Shown: positions 51,381-59,817 of the stretch, piece by piece
How positions within the stretch are numbered: position 1 is the stretch's first letter
How the letters are laid out: each line of letters begins with the position of its first letter
NCBI GenBank assembly: GCA_014189435.1
Contig: CP050293.1
Span: forward strand, 1,431,001-1,495,000
Direction: 5' to 3'
Length of the DNA stretch: 64,000 bases
Source: Mesorhizobium loti
GTDB taxonomy: Bacteria; Pseudomonadota; Alphaproteobacteria; Rhizobiales; Rhizobiaceae
The notes under the pieces: model-generated
What the model was told of the DNA's origin: nothing
Databases searched by the model: none
What the model saw: the letters and a program-made list of their open reading frames with translations, nothing else
Position numbers and translations under genes: made by a program

Positions 51381-52004
51381 ATGGCTTTTACCATCAAAAC
51401 AGTCACCAGTGTGTTGGCAGGTAGTGCAGTAGTCCTGGCTCTTTCCCTGCCGGCGAATGCCGCGGGGCTCGGTCTTGGCGTTGGTGCCTCGGTGGGTGGT
51501 AGCGGCGGCGTCAACGCCGGCGTCGGAGCCTCCGTTGGCGGCAGCGGCGGCATCAATGCTGGCGCAGGTGCCTCGGTCGGTGGCAGCGGTGGCGTCAACG
51601 CCAGCGCCGGTGCCAATGTCAGCGGCTCGAGCGGCGCCAGCGCTGGTCTCGGTGCTTCGCTTGGCGGCAGCAACGGCATCAATGCCGGTGTGGGCGCCAA
51701 TGTCGGACGGTCTGGCGGCATCACCGCCGGCCTCGGCGCCAATGTTGGTGGAACGAGCGGCGTCGGCGTCGGCGTTGGTGTCGGCATCGGCATCGGCGGT
51801 GGAACCAACCCGAGCAATCCAGGCAATCCCGGAAATCCGGGTAACCCTGGTACTCCGGGACATCCGAACCTGCCGGGCGTCGTCGCCGACATGTCGGACA
51901 GCCAGGTGGCACGGATGAAGAAGCGCTGCGTCGATGTTCTCGGCAGTTCCGGGGTCTATGACCGCGACTTGCGCCAGCTCTGCCTGCTCATCGCACGCCG
52001 CTGA
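51381..52004 (+). CDS. Secreted glycine-rich 14-residue repeat protein
   Basis: A 207-residue protein with a signal peptide (MAFTIKTVTSVLAGSAVVLA, cleavage after ANA). Seven tandem 14-residue units follow, of the type GASVGGSGGVNAGV, GASVGGSGGINAGA and GANVGGTSGVGVGV, then GVGIGIGG and a collagen-like NPGNPGNPGNPG stretch. A C-terminal domain (DMSDSQVARMKKRCVDVLGS then YDRDLRQLCLLIARR) has two Cys and looks folded. The repeat period fits a surface beta-roll or a flexible linker. GGAGAG stands before ATG 51381. Extracellular or cell-surface location is likely; function unknown. Confidence 0.75.
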   Translation: MAFTIKTVTSVLAGSAVVLALSLPANAAGLGLGVGASVGGSGGVNAGVGASVGGSGGINAGAGASVGGSGGVNASAGANVSGSSGASAGLGASLGGSNGINAGVGANVGRSGGITAGLGANVGGTSGVGVGVGVGIGIGGGTNPSNPGNPGNPGNPGTPGHPNLPGVVADMSDSQVARMKKRCVDVLGSSGVYDRDLRQLCLLIARR

Positions 52005-52080
52005 CACCAAGAGTGCCGGGATCGGAAGTGCCGAACCAGCCGTGAGGCTTGACCGCACTCTCCTGGCCTCCGGCTGGTTG

Positions 52081-52110
52081 GAAAGCCCGCCATCCTTGGC
52101 GGGCTTTCTG
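52081..52110 (+). terminator. Rho-independent terminator
   Basis: GAAAGCCCGCC and GGCGGGCTTTC pair perfectly around a 6-nt loop. It lies about 80 nt after the repeat-protein gene; the T run is short but sits in the stem base. Confidence 0.7.
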
Positions 52111-52255
52111 CGTGGTTACCCTGGGTGTTCCCGTCCGTCCGGCATCGCTGCGCCGGGCGGAACGCTAATGCTTTGAAAGCGTTCACATCCCAGCAACATC
52201 GAAATAGCGCGATGTTGAAACCGGCGCGATGGCGCCCACAGGAGCGGGAAAAGCC

Positions 52256-52420
52256 ATGAGCTTAGGAACCATTCTCATCATTATCCTCATCATTGCGCTG
52301 CTCGGTGGCTTCAGCGGCCTCGGCGGCGGCCCTTTCTACGGAACCGGCTATTATGGCGGCGGCGGTCTTGGGCTCGTACTGCTCATCCTCATCGTGCTTG
52401 TTGTGCTTGGGCGGATCTAG
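52256..52420 (+). CDS. DUF3309-like small membrane protein
   Basis: A 54-residue protein: helix LGTILIIILIIALLGGF, a glycine/tyrosine hinge (GGGPFYGTGYYGGGG) and helix LGLVLLILIVLVVLGRI. This is the plan of DUF3309 peptides, common in rhizobia and often stress-linked. A GGAG site precedes the ATG. A terminator follows. Confidence 0.8.
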   Translation: MSLGTILIIILIIALLGGFSGLGGGPFYGTGYYGGGGLGLVLLILIVLVVLGRI

Positions 52421-52608
52421 CCGTGCTGCTCGATTGACGCGGGAGCGATCGCAATCTCGTGACCGCGTCAGTGCCTGTCGCGCACCGGATCGTGATGTGT
52501 GCGGGTCCGCTTGTGATCCGGCTGGTTTCGAAATTTTTGTAAGGTGATCTCGGTCCACCCCCCCCCGTGGAAACAAGAGGAGAGGGTCCCACCCCTTGTC
52601 CTCCTCCA

Positions 52609-52640
52609 AGGCCCGCTCCGGTTCACCGTGGCGGGCTTTT
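52609..52640 (+). terminator. Rho-independent terminator
   Basis: GCCCGC and GCGGGC form the stem with CCGG/CCG-type inner pairing, then TTTT. It lies 190 nt downstream of the DUF3309-like gene. Confidence 0.55.
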
Positions 52641-52872
52641 GCTAGGTGGGCGAGGGAACCGGTCTGCGTCGATATCGTTGAGTTGCGGAAGGCTCCCCAA
52701 TGCCCCCGACGCTGCGGACAACACTGTGCGAAATTCGCGATGATCTTCACGTCCTGCGGCGGATATCGAGACCATCCAGGGAACAGATGCGCTGATTGGC
52801 GTGGCGGAAGCAGAGGCCATCAAGGTCATCCGCCGCATCGACCGCTCAGCCTGACCAGAAAGAAGGATCGCG
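52641..52872. other. Intergenic; possible coding remnant
   Basis: A plus-strand frame ending at TGA 52855 reads DIETIQGTDALIGVAEAEAI then KVIRRIDRSA, which looks like the end of a protein, but I find no start. It may be a remnant. Otherwise no feature, apart from a run of nine C near 52560 in the preceding stretch. Confidence 0.25.
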
Positions 52873-53358
52873 ATGAACGTCAAGGAGATGACGCGGCTCG
52901 ACTGCGTCGCCCTGCTGAAGGCGCAAAGGCTTGGCCGCCTGGCCTGTGTGCGCGAGCACAGACCCTATGTGGTGCCGATCCATTTTGCCTTTGGTGGTGA
53001 CGCCATTTTCAGCTTCTCGCTTCCCGGCAAGAAGGTCGAGTGGATGCAGGCCAATCCCCACGTCTGTCTTCAGGTGGATGACGTCGGTGGTATCGATGGT
53101 TGGAGGAGCGTCGTCGTGGACGGCCTTTTCGAGGAGTTGCCCAAAGGACCGGATCTGGACGGCAGCATCGCCGGCGTCGAAAGAATGACTGCTCCCGTCG
53201 ACAGTGACCGCAAATTTGCCTGGTCGCTTCTGGCGAGGCATGCGAACTGGTGGGAACCGGGAGCCCTGAAGCCAGGCGACGCCGCGACAGTTTCGGGCAG
53301 CCATCTCTTCTATCAGATCAGGATCGAGGCGATATCAGGAAGGCAGGCATCATGGTAG
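52873..53358 (+). CDS. Pyridoxamine 5'-phosphate oxidase-like flavoprotein
   Basis: A 161-residue split-barrel protein: MTRLDCVALLKAQRLGRLAC then PYVVPIHFAFGGDAIFSF and a VEWMQANPHVCLQVDDV block. This is the flavin/heme-binding PNPOx-like fold. Whether it acts as an oxidase is unknown; many members are reductases of other substrates. AGAAAGAAGGA lies upstream of the ATG. Confidence 0.82.
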   Translation: MNVKEMTRLDCVALLKAQRLGRLACVREHRPYVVPIHFAFGGDAIFSFSLPGKKVEWMQANPHVCLQVDDVGGIDGWRSVVVDGLFEELPKGPDLDGSIAGVERMTAPVDSDRKFAWSLLARHANWWEPGALKPGDAATVSGSHLFYQIRIEAISGRQASW

Positions 53359-53363
53359 CGGCT

Positions 53364-54482
53364 TTACGCCGCTCGCGGCACCCGTGAGGTGAACGTCGCC
53401 CTTGTGACCGACACGCTGGTGCCATCAGTGTCGCTGACTACGTCCACCTTGGCCTCCAACTGTTTGACCAATGCTTCCACGATGGCTGTTCCAAGACCGG
53501 TGGCCGGTACATCGTTGGCGATCTTGCCGACGCCATTGTCCGAAACCGTCAATTTCCAGTCGCTGCCCGCGGTCTCGTAACTCACCTGGATGCGAGCGCC
53601 GGCTCTCTCCTTTGGGAAGGCATATTTGATGGCGTTGAGCACGAGTTCGGTGACGATCAGTCCCAGGCTGACGGCCCTTTGCGAATCCATTCTGCCGCCT
53701 TCGGCCGTCACGGTGACCGTGATCGGCTGGGTTTCGCCGACCATCGACGAGGCGAGGCTGCTGCACAATTTCGGAAGGTAAGAGCCGACATCGATCTCGT
53801 CGACACCGGCTGAAGTGTGGAGATGGCGTTGTACTTCGGCCACGGACAGAACGCGTTGGTGGGCGTCCTTGAGATGCTGACGCGTCTCTTCCGACGTGAC
53901 CGAGCGTGCCTTCAGCAACAGGATCGAGGCAATGATCTGCAGGCTGTTGGCAACCCGATGCTCCATCTCGCGCAGAAGCACATCCTTCTGCCGAAGCAGA
54001 TCTTCGGTGCGGCTGAGCAGCTCTTCCTTCTCCCGCTCGATGACGCGACGGGCCGTTATGTCATTGAAGGCGAGAAGAATGGTGATGGCCGAACTGTGGT
54101 CGTAAAGCACCTTGCGGGCATTGAGCAGCATGGTGCGGCGGCCAATTTGCGGGAAATCATGCTCGACCTCGAAACCGTCCATGGCGGTCTTTTCGGGAAT
54201 GATCGTCTCCAGCAGCAGGCGAAGTGCCGGAATATCCCATTGACCGTCGCCGAGCGCGTAGAGCAGCGAGCCCTGGGTCTGCGCAGGGTCGACTTCAAAC
54301 GTCTTGTAGAAGGAGCGGCTGGCCGCCAGCACGCGAAACTGCTCGTCGAGGACGAGAAACGGCTCGGTGATCGTGTTGACGATCGCCTGCGCCAGCGTCT
54401 GCGCGTCTTCGATATTCGCAATGGGTTGAAACATGGGCACAAAGCCAAATGAGCGGCGTTCTGCCACTCCAAACGCCGACAT
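53364..54482 (-). CDS. PAS-domain HisKA_2 sensor histidine kinase
   Basis: A 372-residue kinase. The N-terminal PAS domain (AIVNTITEPFLVLDEQFRVL, ASRSFYKTF) ends at ITARRVIEREKEE. A coiled coil leads to the phosphoacceptor LLREMEHRVANSLQIIASIL and the ATPase part (LIVTELVLNAIKYAFPKE, VSDNGVGK, GLGTAIVEALVKQL). No membrane segment is seen. The start is set at ATG 54482; a longer frame exists to 54617. It converges with the PNPOx-like gene. Confidence 0.9.
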   Translation of the reverse strand: MSAFGVAERRSFGFVPMFQPIANIEDAQTLAQAIVNTITEPFLVLDEQFRVLAASRSFYKTFEVDPAQTQGSLLYALGDGQWDIPALRLLLETIIPEKTAMDGFEVEHDFPQIGRRTMLLNARKVLYDHSSAITILLAFNDITARRVIEREKEELLSRTEDLLRQKDVLLREMEHRVANSLQIIASILLLKARSVTSEETRQHLKDAHQRVLSVAEVQRHLHTSAGVDEIDVGSYLPKLCSSLASSMVGETQPITVTVTAEGGRMDSQRAVSLGLIVTELVLNAIKYAFPKERAGARIQVSYETAGSDWKLTVSDNGVGKIANDVPATGLGTAIVEALVKQLEAKVDVVSDTDGTSVSVTRATFTSRVPRAA

Positions 54483-54570
54483 TATATCTTTGCCTGGCCG
54501 TTGTCGCCCATTGAATCCTCCAGCACGGTAATGTGTTGGCCGCCACTTTGCCGGCTTGCCATTGAACAGA

Positions 54571-54596
54571 AAAAGGCGGGCATCTGGCCCGCCTTC
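54571..54596 (-). terminator. Rho-independent terminator for the minus-strand secreted protein
   Basis: On the minus strand GAAGGCGGGC pairs with GCCCGCCTTTTT around a 5-nt loop and a T run follows. It lies 40 nt after the stop of the gene at 54637-54930. Confidence 0.8.
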
Positions 54597-54636
54597 ATCC
54601 GCTGTTCTTTCGGGCATGCGCCCAAATCGTGCTGCG

Positions 54637-54930
54637 TCAGTTCGCGCCGCCGAGCTGCTTGGTCATCTTGCAGAAATTGTCATGCGACTTGGCAATGGCC
54701 CCGTCGCCACATTCCTTCATCATGCCTGCGCGGTCTTCTTCCTTCATGGCCATCCAGGCGGTCTTGAACTCCGCGTCGGACTTCATGGTCTTCATGCCGG
54801 CATCGGTGAAGAAGGGAGACATCTTCGCCGGATCATCGAGTGCCGATGTTCCGGTGCTGCCGGCGGCCAAAGCCGAGCCAGTCATCATCGCAAGCGCCAT
54901 CGCGCCCATCGTGAGCATCTTGAGGTTCAT
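54637..54930 (-). CDS. Small secreted protein
   Basis: A 97-residue protein with a signal peptide (MNLKMLTMGAMALAMMTGSA, cleavage after ALA). The mature part is helical and Met/Lys-rich (FFTDAGMKTMKSDAEFKTAW, MAMKEEDRAGMMKECGDGAI) with two Cys. Probably periplasmic; the family is unknown but appears in rhizobia as a small Met-rich protein. A GAGAGG site precedes ATG 54930. Confidence 0.72.
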   Translation of the reverse strand: MNLKMLTMGAMALAMMTGSALAAGSTGTSALDDPAKMSPFFTDAGMKTMKSDAEFKTAWMAMKEEDRAGMMKECGDGAIAKSHDNFCKMTKQLGGAN

Positions 54931-55061
54931 TTGGGAATTCCTCTCTGTCGAGGCCATTGGAATAAACGACCTGCAGACAAACGGGATCGAGAGAAAACAG
55001 TTCCTTCGGAGGAATATATATTAAAACGATGTTCTATTTCACCGGCCTTGGTGCCAATCGA

Positions 55062-55319
55062 TCATTCCATGTCAGGTACGTCGCCGCTGACGAAGAGCGT
55101 GTTTGGCGGGCCGTATTCGCCCAGCGTCGGGTCGGCCTCGCGGCTCCAGGCGATGACGCCGGCATGTTTTGCGGCCAAAGCCTTAGCGGTGCGTATGGCG
55201 CGATCCTCGCTCTGCTGGTCGGCGGGTCCAAAGGCTGGAAACAATTCGCCATCCTCGCCGCGATCGAACGCGACCACGACGATCAGCCTGGGATTTTTCT
55301 GGCCACTGGAATCGGACAT
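55062..55319 (-). CDS. Hypothetical protein
   Basis: An 85-residue protein: RLIVVVAFDRGEDGELFPAF, GPADQQSEDRAIRTAKALAA then KHAGVIAWSREADPTLGEYG. The first strand and helix pattern suggests a small alpha/beta fold. AAGGTG lies before the ATG. Unrecognised, but such proteins are common in rhizobial genomes next to DUF982 genes. Confidence 0.65.
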   Translation of the reverse strand: MSDSSGQKNPRLIVVVAFDRGEDGELFPAFGPADQQSEDRAIRTAKALAAKHAGVIAWSREADPTLGEYGPPNTLFVSGDVPDME

Positions 55320-55392
55320 CTTGCACCTTTGGCGCGGAACCTATCACAATACAGGGAATTGGGTCGGCACGTTCGATTCCGGAGGTGGGGTG

Positions 55393-55662
55393 GTGCAAGA
55401 CCAGCGTTTCGATGAACCGGTCAGGATTGCGCTCGGCCGATCGCGAAACTCGATCTTCAATGTGGAGAGGGTCGCTCAGGCTGCTGACATCCTGATGAAC
55501 CGCTGGCCGGTTGTGACCGGGCAAAGGCACATGGTTGCCCGCAAGGTCTGCCTGGCCGTCCTTGAAGGAAAGAAAGAAGCCTCGGCGGCACGGGCGGCGT
55601 TCATCAACGCCGCGATCGAGGCGGACATCCTCGTTGAGCCTCGTGAGGTGTCGATACCGTAG
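55393..55662 (+). CDS. DUF982-like protein
   Basis: An 89-residue DUF982 protein: FDEPVRIALGRSRNSIFNVE then RVAQAADILMNRWPVVTGQR. The start is GTG 55393 with GGAGG 7 nt upstream; GTG 55390 is the alternative. It is divergent from the hypothetical gene at 55062-55319. Confidence 0.65.
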   Translation: MQDQRFDEPVRIALGRSRNSIFNVERVAQAADILMNRWPVVTGQRHMVARKVCLAVLEGKKEASAARAAFINAAIEADILVEPREVSIP

Positions 55663-55851
55663 CGTGTCCGGCCAAGGTCGAATCAAGACCTGGCGCTATC
55701 CTCTTGATTGATTGCGGTCTTTTCGGTTGATCGGGGGTCGGTTTTTCGGAATCCGTGTGCCGGCCTGTCGTCAGCGGTTTTGTTGGCATTCCGCAACATT
55801 CGCGCCCGTTGGCCTGCTTTTGGATCCGTTGACACGGCGTCGGTGCTCATA

Positions 55852-55890
55852 TATTGAACAGGATTATACAGGTTCACTGAACAGGTACCT
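55852..55890. promoter_or_regulatory. Repeated operator-like sites before the GntR gene
   Basis: TGAACAGG occurs twice and the second copy is part of a perfect palindrome GTTCA-C-TGAAC (55872-55882). The stretch lies 3-40 nt before the GntR start in an AT-rich context. This is the likely autoregulatory binding region of that regulator. Confidence 0.5.
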
Positions 55891-55892
55891 AT

Positions 55893-56618
55893 ATGAAGCG
55901 GCGTGCGGTTCAACTATCTCCCGGCACGGGCAAACCCGAGCAGATCGCCACCGTCCTCGAACATGAGATACGCTCCGGCGTTCTCGGTTTTGGCGACCGC
56001 CTGCAAAGCGAGAACGAACTCGTCCAGCGCTTCTCCGTCAGCCGCAATACGGTCCGCAAGGGCCTCGAGGAATTGTCCAGCCGCGGACTGATCACCACCA
56101 AGGTCGGCATCGGCTCGTTCGTCACCTTCGACGGCAAGCCGGTCGATGACGCCATCGGCTGGTCGCGCGCGCTGGCCAACGCTGGCGCCAATGCCGAGAC
56201 GCGGACGCTGCGGCTGGAGGTCATCGAAGACACCGATCTGGCTGCGCTGCTTGGTATCGAAAGCCCGTTCTTCATTGCCGTCGACCGGGTGCGCACCAAC
56301 GCCAGCGACGGCCATGCGATCTCCATCGAGCGCAGCCGGCTGCCATTGTCACCCGAGCTTGAGGACGTACCGTTGCGCGGATTGCGCGAGGGCTCGCTGC
56401 ACCAGACGCTGCGCGTCGCCGGCCTCATTCCCGACCATGGCGAGGAATGGGTCGAGATCGAGATGCTCAATGCCGAGGATGCGGCCATCCTCGGCTGCCC
56501 GCAAGGCACGCCGTTCCTGCGCGGCCGCCGGTTGACGCGTGCGGCCGACGACCGGCCGATCGAATATGTCACCAGCCTGCTCAACCCGGCGCATTTCGCG
56601 CTGCATATGAGGTTCTGA
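55893..56618 (+). CDS. GntR-family (HutC/UTRA) transcriptional regulator
   Basis: A 241-residue regulator. The winged helix shows EHEIRSGVLGFGDRLQSENE, LVQRFSVSRNTVRKGLEELS and SRGLITTKVGIGSFV. The C-terminal UTRA domain follows (FFIAVDRVRTN, SIERSRLPLSPELED). It is 3 nt upstream of the ADP-ribosylglycohydrolase gene, so it probably controls the operon that follows, with a sugar or nucleoside ligand. Confidence 0.92.
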   Translation: MKRRAVQLSPGTGKPEQIATVLEHEIRSGVLGFGDRLQSENELVQRFSVSRNTVRKGLEELSSRGLITTKVGIGSFVTFDGKPVDDAIGWSRALANAGANAETRTLRLEVIEDTDLAALLGIESPFFIAVDRVRTNASDGHAISIERSRLPLSPELEDVPLRGLREGSLHQTLRVAGLIPDHGEEWVEIEMLNAEDAAILGCPQGTPFLRGRRLTRAADDRPIEYVTSLLNPAHFALHMRF

Positions 56619-56621
56619 GCG

Positions 56622-57663
56622 ATGTCGGATGCAACCAGCAAGGCCATTGATCGCGCCATGGGCGCTCTTGTCGGTGGAGCGCTGGGAGACGCGCTCGGCA
56701 TGCCGACGCAGCTTCTGTCGCCGGCGCGCATTGCCGAACTCTACGGCCATGTCGAGGATTTCATCGCGCCTTTCGCCGACCATCCGGTGTCGAAGGGACT
56801 GGCTGCCGGAACCATCACCGACGACACCGAGCAGGCGCTGCTGCTTGGCCGCATCCTGGTCGAATCCGGCGACCGTTTCGACCACGCACGCTGGGTCAAT
56901 GCGCTGCTCGACTGGGAGCGCGAGGTCAAGGCGCGCGGCAGCTATGACCTTTTGGGGCCGTCGACCAAGCGGGCCATCGACGCCATCAACAATGGCGTGC
57001 CGGCTGAGGAAGCAGGACGCAGCGGCGACACCAATGGCGCGGCCATGCGCATCGCGCCAGTCGGCATCATGATGCCGCTCGAACCGTTGGAGGCGTTCGT
57101 CGCCAAGGTGGCGGAGACCTGCCGGGCGACCCACAACACCTCGATCGCCATCGCTTCCGCCGCTGCCGTTGCCGCTGCCGTCAGCCGCGGCGTCGCCGGC
57201 GGCGACTGGCGCGATGCTTCCGCGAGCGCCGTCGCGGCGGCGAGGCGAGGGGCGACGCTCGGCCATTGGGTCACCGGCGGCGACATCGCCGCGCGTATCG
57301 TCTGGGCACAGGACATCGTGCGCGGCAAGGCGATCAGGGATGCCATCCGGCTGATCACCGATCTGGTCGGCACCGGCGTCGCCAGCCAGGAATCCGCTCC
57401 GGCGGCCTTCGCCGTGCTGGAAGTCGCGCGTGGTGACCCCTGGCAAGCAGCCGTCATCAGCGCAGAATCTCGGCGGCGATACCGATACGATCGGCGCCAT
57501 CGCCGCCGGCATGGCCGGTGCCTGCAGCGGTTTTTCCCGATTGCCGCAAAAGCACATCGCCCGGCTTGTCGGCATCGACATGTCAGAGGTTCGCGCGCTT
57601 GCCGCCGACCTTGTCGCGGCAAGGGTGGCGAAAACCGGTTCCGGCAAGGATGCCGCGGCATGA
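56622..57663 (+). pseudogene. ADP-ribosylglycohydrolase family protein with frameshift
   Basis: The first 280 residues are clearly ADP-ribosylglycohydrolase-like: MGALVGGALGDALGMPTQ, GTITDDTEQALLLGRIL (metal-binding Thr-Asp-Asp) and RSGDTNGAAMRIAPVG. At 57464 the frame shifts: the expected LGGDTDTIGAIAAGMAGA metal-binding motif is found in the next frame (57466-57663), so one base too many (A) seems present. Restored, it has about 346 residues and its TGA overlaps the kinase ATG (ATGA at 57660). The family removes ADP-ribose or ribosyl groups. Without repair the metal site is lost and the frame fuses with the kinase. It may be a sequencing error. Confidence 0.85.
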
Positions 57664-58631
57664 GCGGGCGTCTCGTCCATATCGGTAGTGCTGTGGTCGA
57701 CTATGTCTACCGCATCGATGCCTTGCCGGCGCCCGGCATGGAAAAGACGGCGTCGAGCTTTGCGCAGGTCGCCGGCGGCGGCTTCAACATGATGGTCGCG
57801 GCCAGCCGCACCGGCATGCAAGTGGTGTTCGGCGGCCAGCTCGGCAGCGGGCCGAACGGCGACTTTCTGCGTGCTGCTTTCACAGCCGAGGGCATCGCGA
57901 CGCTGACGCCGCAATCGTCCTTGATGGACAGCGGCAATTGCGTCGCCATGATCTCGAGCGACGCCGAACGCACCTTCGTCTCGTGGCCGGGGGCGGAGAG
58001 CGTGCTCAGCCTCGACATGATGGCGCCGGTCGCGGTGGCGACGGGAGACTGGGTGTTCACCTCCGGCTATACGCTGAGCTACCCCGCAAGCCGTGACGCA
58101 CTCACCGACTGGATCGAGGCATTGCCGGCTGAAACACCTTTCGCCTTCGACCCGACGCCGGTCATCCCGGACATTCCACGCTCCATCCTGTCGCGGGTGC
58201 TTGCCCGCACCACATGGCTGAGCTGCAACACGACAGAGGCGGCCGAGATTGCCGGCCCGGGCGATATCGAGGCTGTCGCGGCACGGCTTCTCGCCGACCA
58301 CTGCCCGAAAGCAGCGGGCGTGGTCATCCGCGCCGGCGCGAAGGGTTGCCATATCAGGTTGGCCGACGGGTCAGCGCAGACCATTGCCGGCTTCAAGGTC
58401 AGCGCCATCGACACCAATGGCGCCGGCGACACCCATATCGGCGCTTTCGTCAGCGCGCTGGCGCGCGGCATCCCGCCCTTCGGGGCAGCGCGCTATGCCA
58501 ATGCGGCGGCGGCTGTTTCGGTCACCCGCCACGGCGGCTCGTCGGCGCCGACCGATCACGAAATCCAGACATTCCTGAGCCATGCCGCCGACCCGTCGGA
58601 TGCAGGCCGGACACAGAAGGCCAATGCATAA
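57660..58631 (+). CDS. PfkB-family carbohydrate/nucleoside kinase
   Basis: A 323-residue kinase: N-terminal GSAVVDYVYRIDALPAPG, substrate site AGGGFNMMVAASRTGMQ, FGGQLGSGPNGD, and C-terminal ATP/anion-hole motif DTNGAGDTHIGAFVSALA. It overlaps the glycohydrolase gene by 4 nt. With that enzyme it suggests cleavage of a ribosylated compound followed by phosphorylation of the freed sugar or nucleoside. Confidence 0.88.
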   Translation: MSGRLVHIGSAVVDYVYRIDALPAPGMEKTASSFAQVAGGGFNMMVAASRTGMQVVFGGQLGSGPNGDFLRAAFTAEGIATLTPQSSLMDSGNCVAMISSDAERTFVSWPGAESVLSLDMMAPVAVATGDWVFTSGYTLSYPASRDALTDWIEALPAETPFAFDPTPVIPDIPRSILSRVLARTTWLSCNTTEAAEIAGPGDIEAVAARLLADHCPKAAGVVIRAGAKGCHIRLADGSAQTIAGFKVSAIDTNGAGDTHIGAFVSALARGIPPFGAARYANAAAAVSVTRHGGSSAPTDHEIQTFLSHAADPSDAGRTQKANA

Positions 58632-58688
58632 CAGCTGGAAAGCCTGACAAGCCCGGGAACCGGGCAAACCCACAGAGAGGAACCAACC

Positions 58689-59750
58689 ATGCGCATGCCT
58701 GACTTGACTGCTCTGCTGACGGCGACCGCCGTCTTTACCTCCGCACTCGCGTTCGCCGCCAAGGCCGACGAAGTGCATGTGCTCAACTGGAAGGGTTACG
58801 GCGCCGACGAGCCATGGGCCGTCGAGGCTTTCGAAAAGGCGACCGGCAACAAGGTCGTCAACGACTTCTTCAATTCCGAACAGGAGATGCTGACCAAGAT
58901 CCGGACCAATCCCGGCCTCTATGACGTGGTCATGATCAATGCCGCCTTCAACGATCAGGCGATGGACGGCAAGCTAATCCAGCCGATCGACGTGTCCAAA
59001 TTGCCGAATTACGCCGACATCAGCAAGGACAAGGCGGGATCGCCTATGCTCGTCCATGACGGCAAGGTCTATGGCGTGCCGTGGGTGTGGGGCCTGACGG
59101 CGCTCGCCATCAACGACAAATCCTTCGACAAGCCGCCGACGAGCATTGCCGAGATGTGGGATGCAGCCCACAAGGGCCGCGTCGTCATTCGCGACGATGC
59201 CGTCGAGGCGGTGCAGTTCGGCGCCATCGCCACCGGCCAGAACATCAACGACATCAAGGATATGGATGCGGTCAAGGCGAAGCTCACTTCGCTGATGCCG
59301 CAGATCAAGACCTTCTGGAGCTCGGAGAACGACTGGAACCAGATGGTCGCCTCCAACCAGATCGATATCGGCACCTATTGGAGCGGCTCGGCCGACCGCG
59401 CCAAGACGCATTTCAAGCTGCCGGTCTCGCTGGTCGTGCCGCAGGAGGGCGCCGTCGCCTGGCTCGACGCGTTTTCGATCCCCGTTGGTGCCAAGAACGT
59501 CGCCGGGGCCGAGGCCTTCATCAATTACATGATCGACCCGAAATTCTACGTCGAATGGGTCACCAAGGTTGGCGCTCCGGTCTCGGCCAACACCAAGGCG
59601 GTGGAAGCGCTGCCCGAGGACGCCTTCAACCGCAAGGTGATGGGCGACCCCGAAGTGGCCAAGCGCATCCAGTTCCAGGCGCCGATCACCGACGCCCAGC
59701 GCGAAGCCTATCTGGCGCTGTGGCAGCAGCTCAAGGTCGACGTGAAGTAA
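58689..59750 (+). CDS. PotD-like ABC substrate-binding protein
   Basis: A 353-residue periplasmic protein with a signal peptide (TALLTATAVFTSALAFAAKA). The mature part (VHVLNWKGYGADEPWAVEAF, YDVVMINAAFNDQAM, YGVPWVWGLTALAINDKSFD) matches spermidine/putrescine-type binding proteins. The two permeases and ATPase follow directly. The solute may be a polyamine or, given the GntR/kinase context, a nucleoside-like compound. Confidence 0.9.
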   Translation: MRMPDLTALLTATAVFTSALAFAAKADEVHVLNWKGYGADEPWAVEAFEKATGNKVVNDFFNSEQEMLTKIRTNPGLYDVVMINAAFNDQAMDGKLIQPIDVSKLPNYADISKDKAGSPMLVHDGKVYGVPWVWGLTALAINDKSFDKPPTSIAEMWDAAHKGRVVIRDDAVEAVQFGAIATGQNINDIKDMDAVKAKLTSLMPQIKTFWSSENDWNQMVASNQIDIGTYWSGSADRAKTHFKLPVSLVVPQEGAVAWLDAFSIPVGAKNVAGAEAFINYMIDPKFYVEWVTKVGAPVSANTKAVEALPEDAFNRKVMGDPEVAKRIQFQAPITDAQREAYLALWQQLKVDVK

Positions 59751-59817
59751 AGCCGACATCCGGGCCAGCCGGCGGCTCGCGCCGGCTGGTTCTTCCAATC
59801 CTGGGGAGGAGGGTATC

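Noticed and set aside
51460-51780. CRISPR-like array from the regular 42-bp repetition
   Set aside because: The repeats are contiguous and coding without spacers; they encode the 14-residue protein repeats.
56349-58352. Minus-strand open frame of 667 codons
   Set aside because: It is antisense to the GntR, glycohydrolase and PfkB genes, has no recognisable motif and an Arg/Ala/Gly-skewed composition typical of shadow frames in GC-rich DNA.
56622-58631. A true ADP-ribosylglycohydrolase-kinase fusion protein
   Set aside because: The linker is an Arg/His-rich frameshift product, while the next frame holds the missing LGGDTDTIG motif and ends exactly at the kinase ATG.
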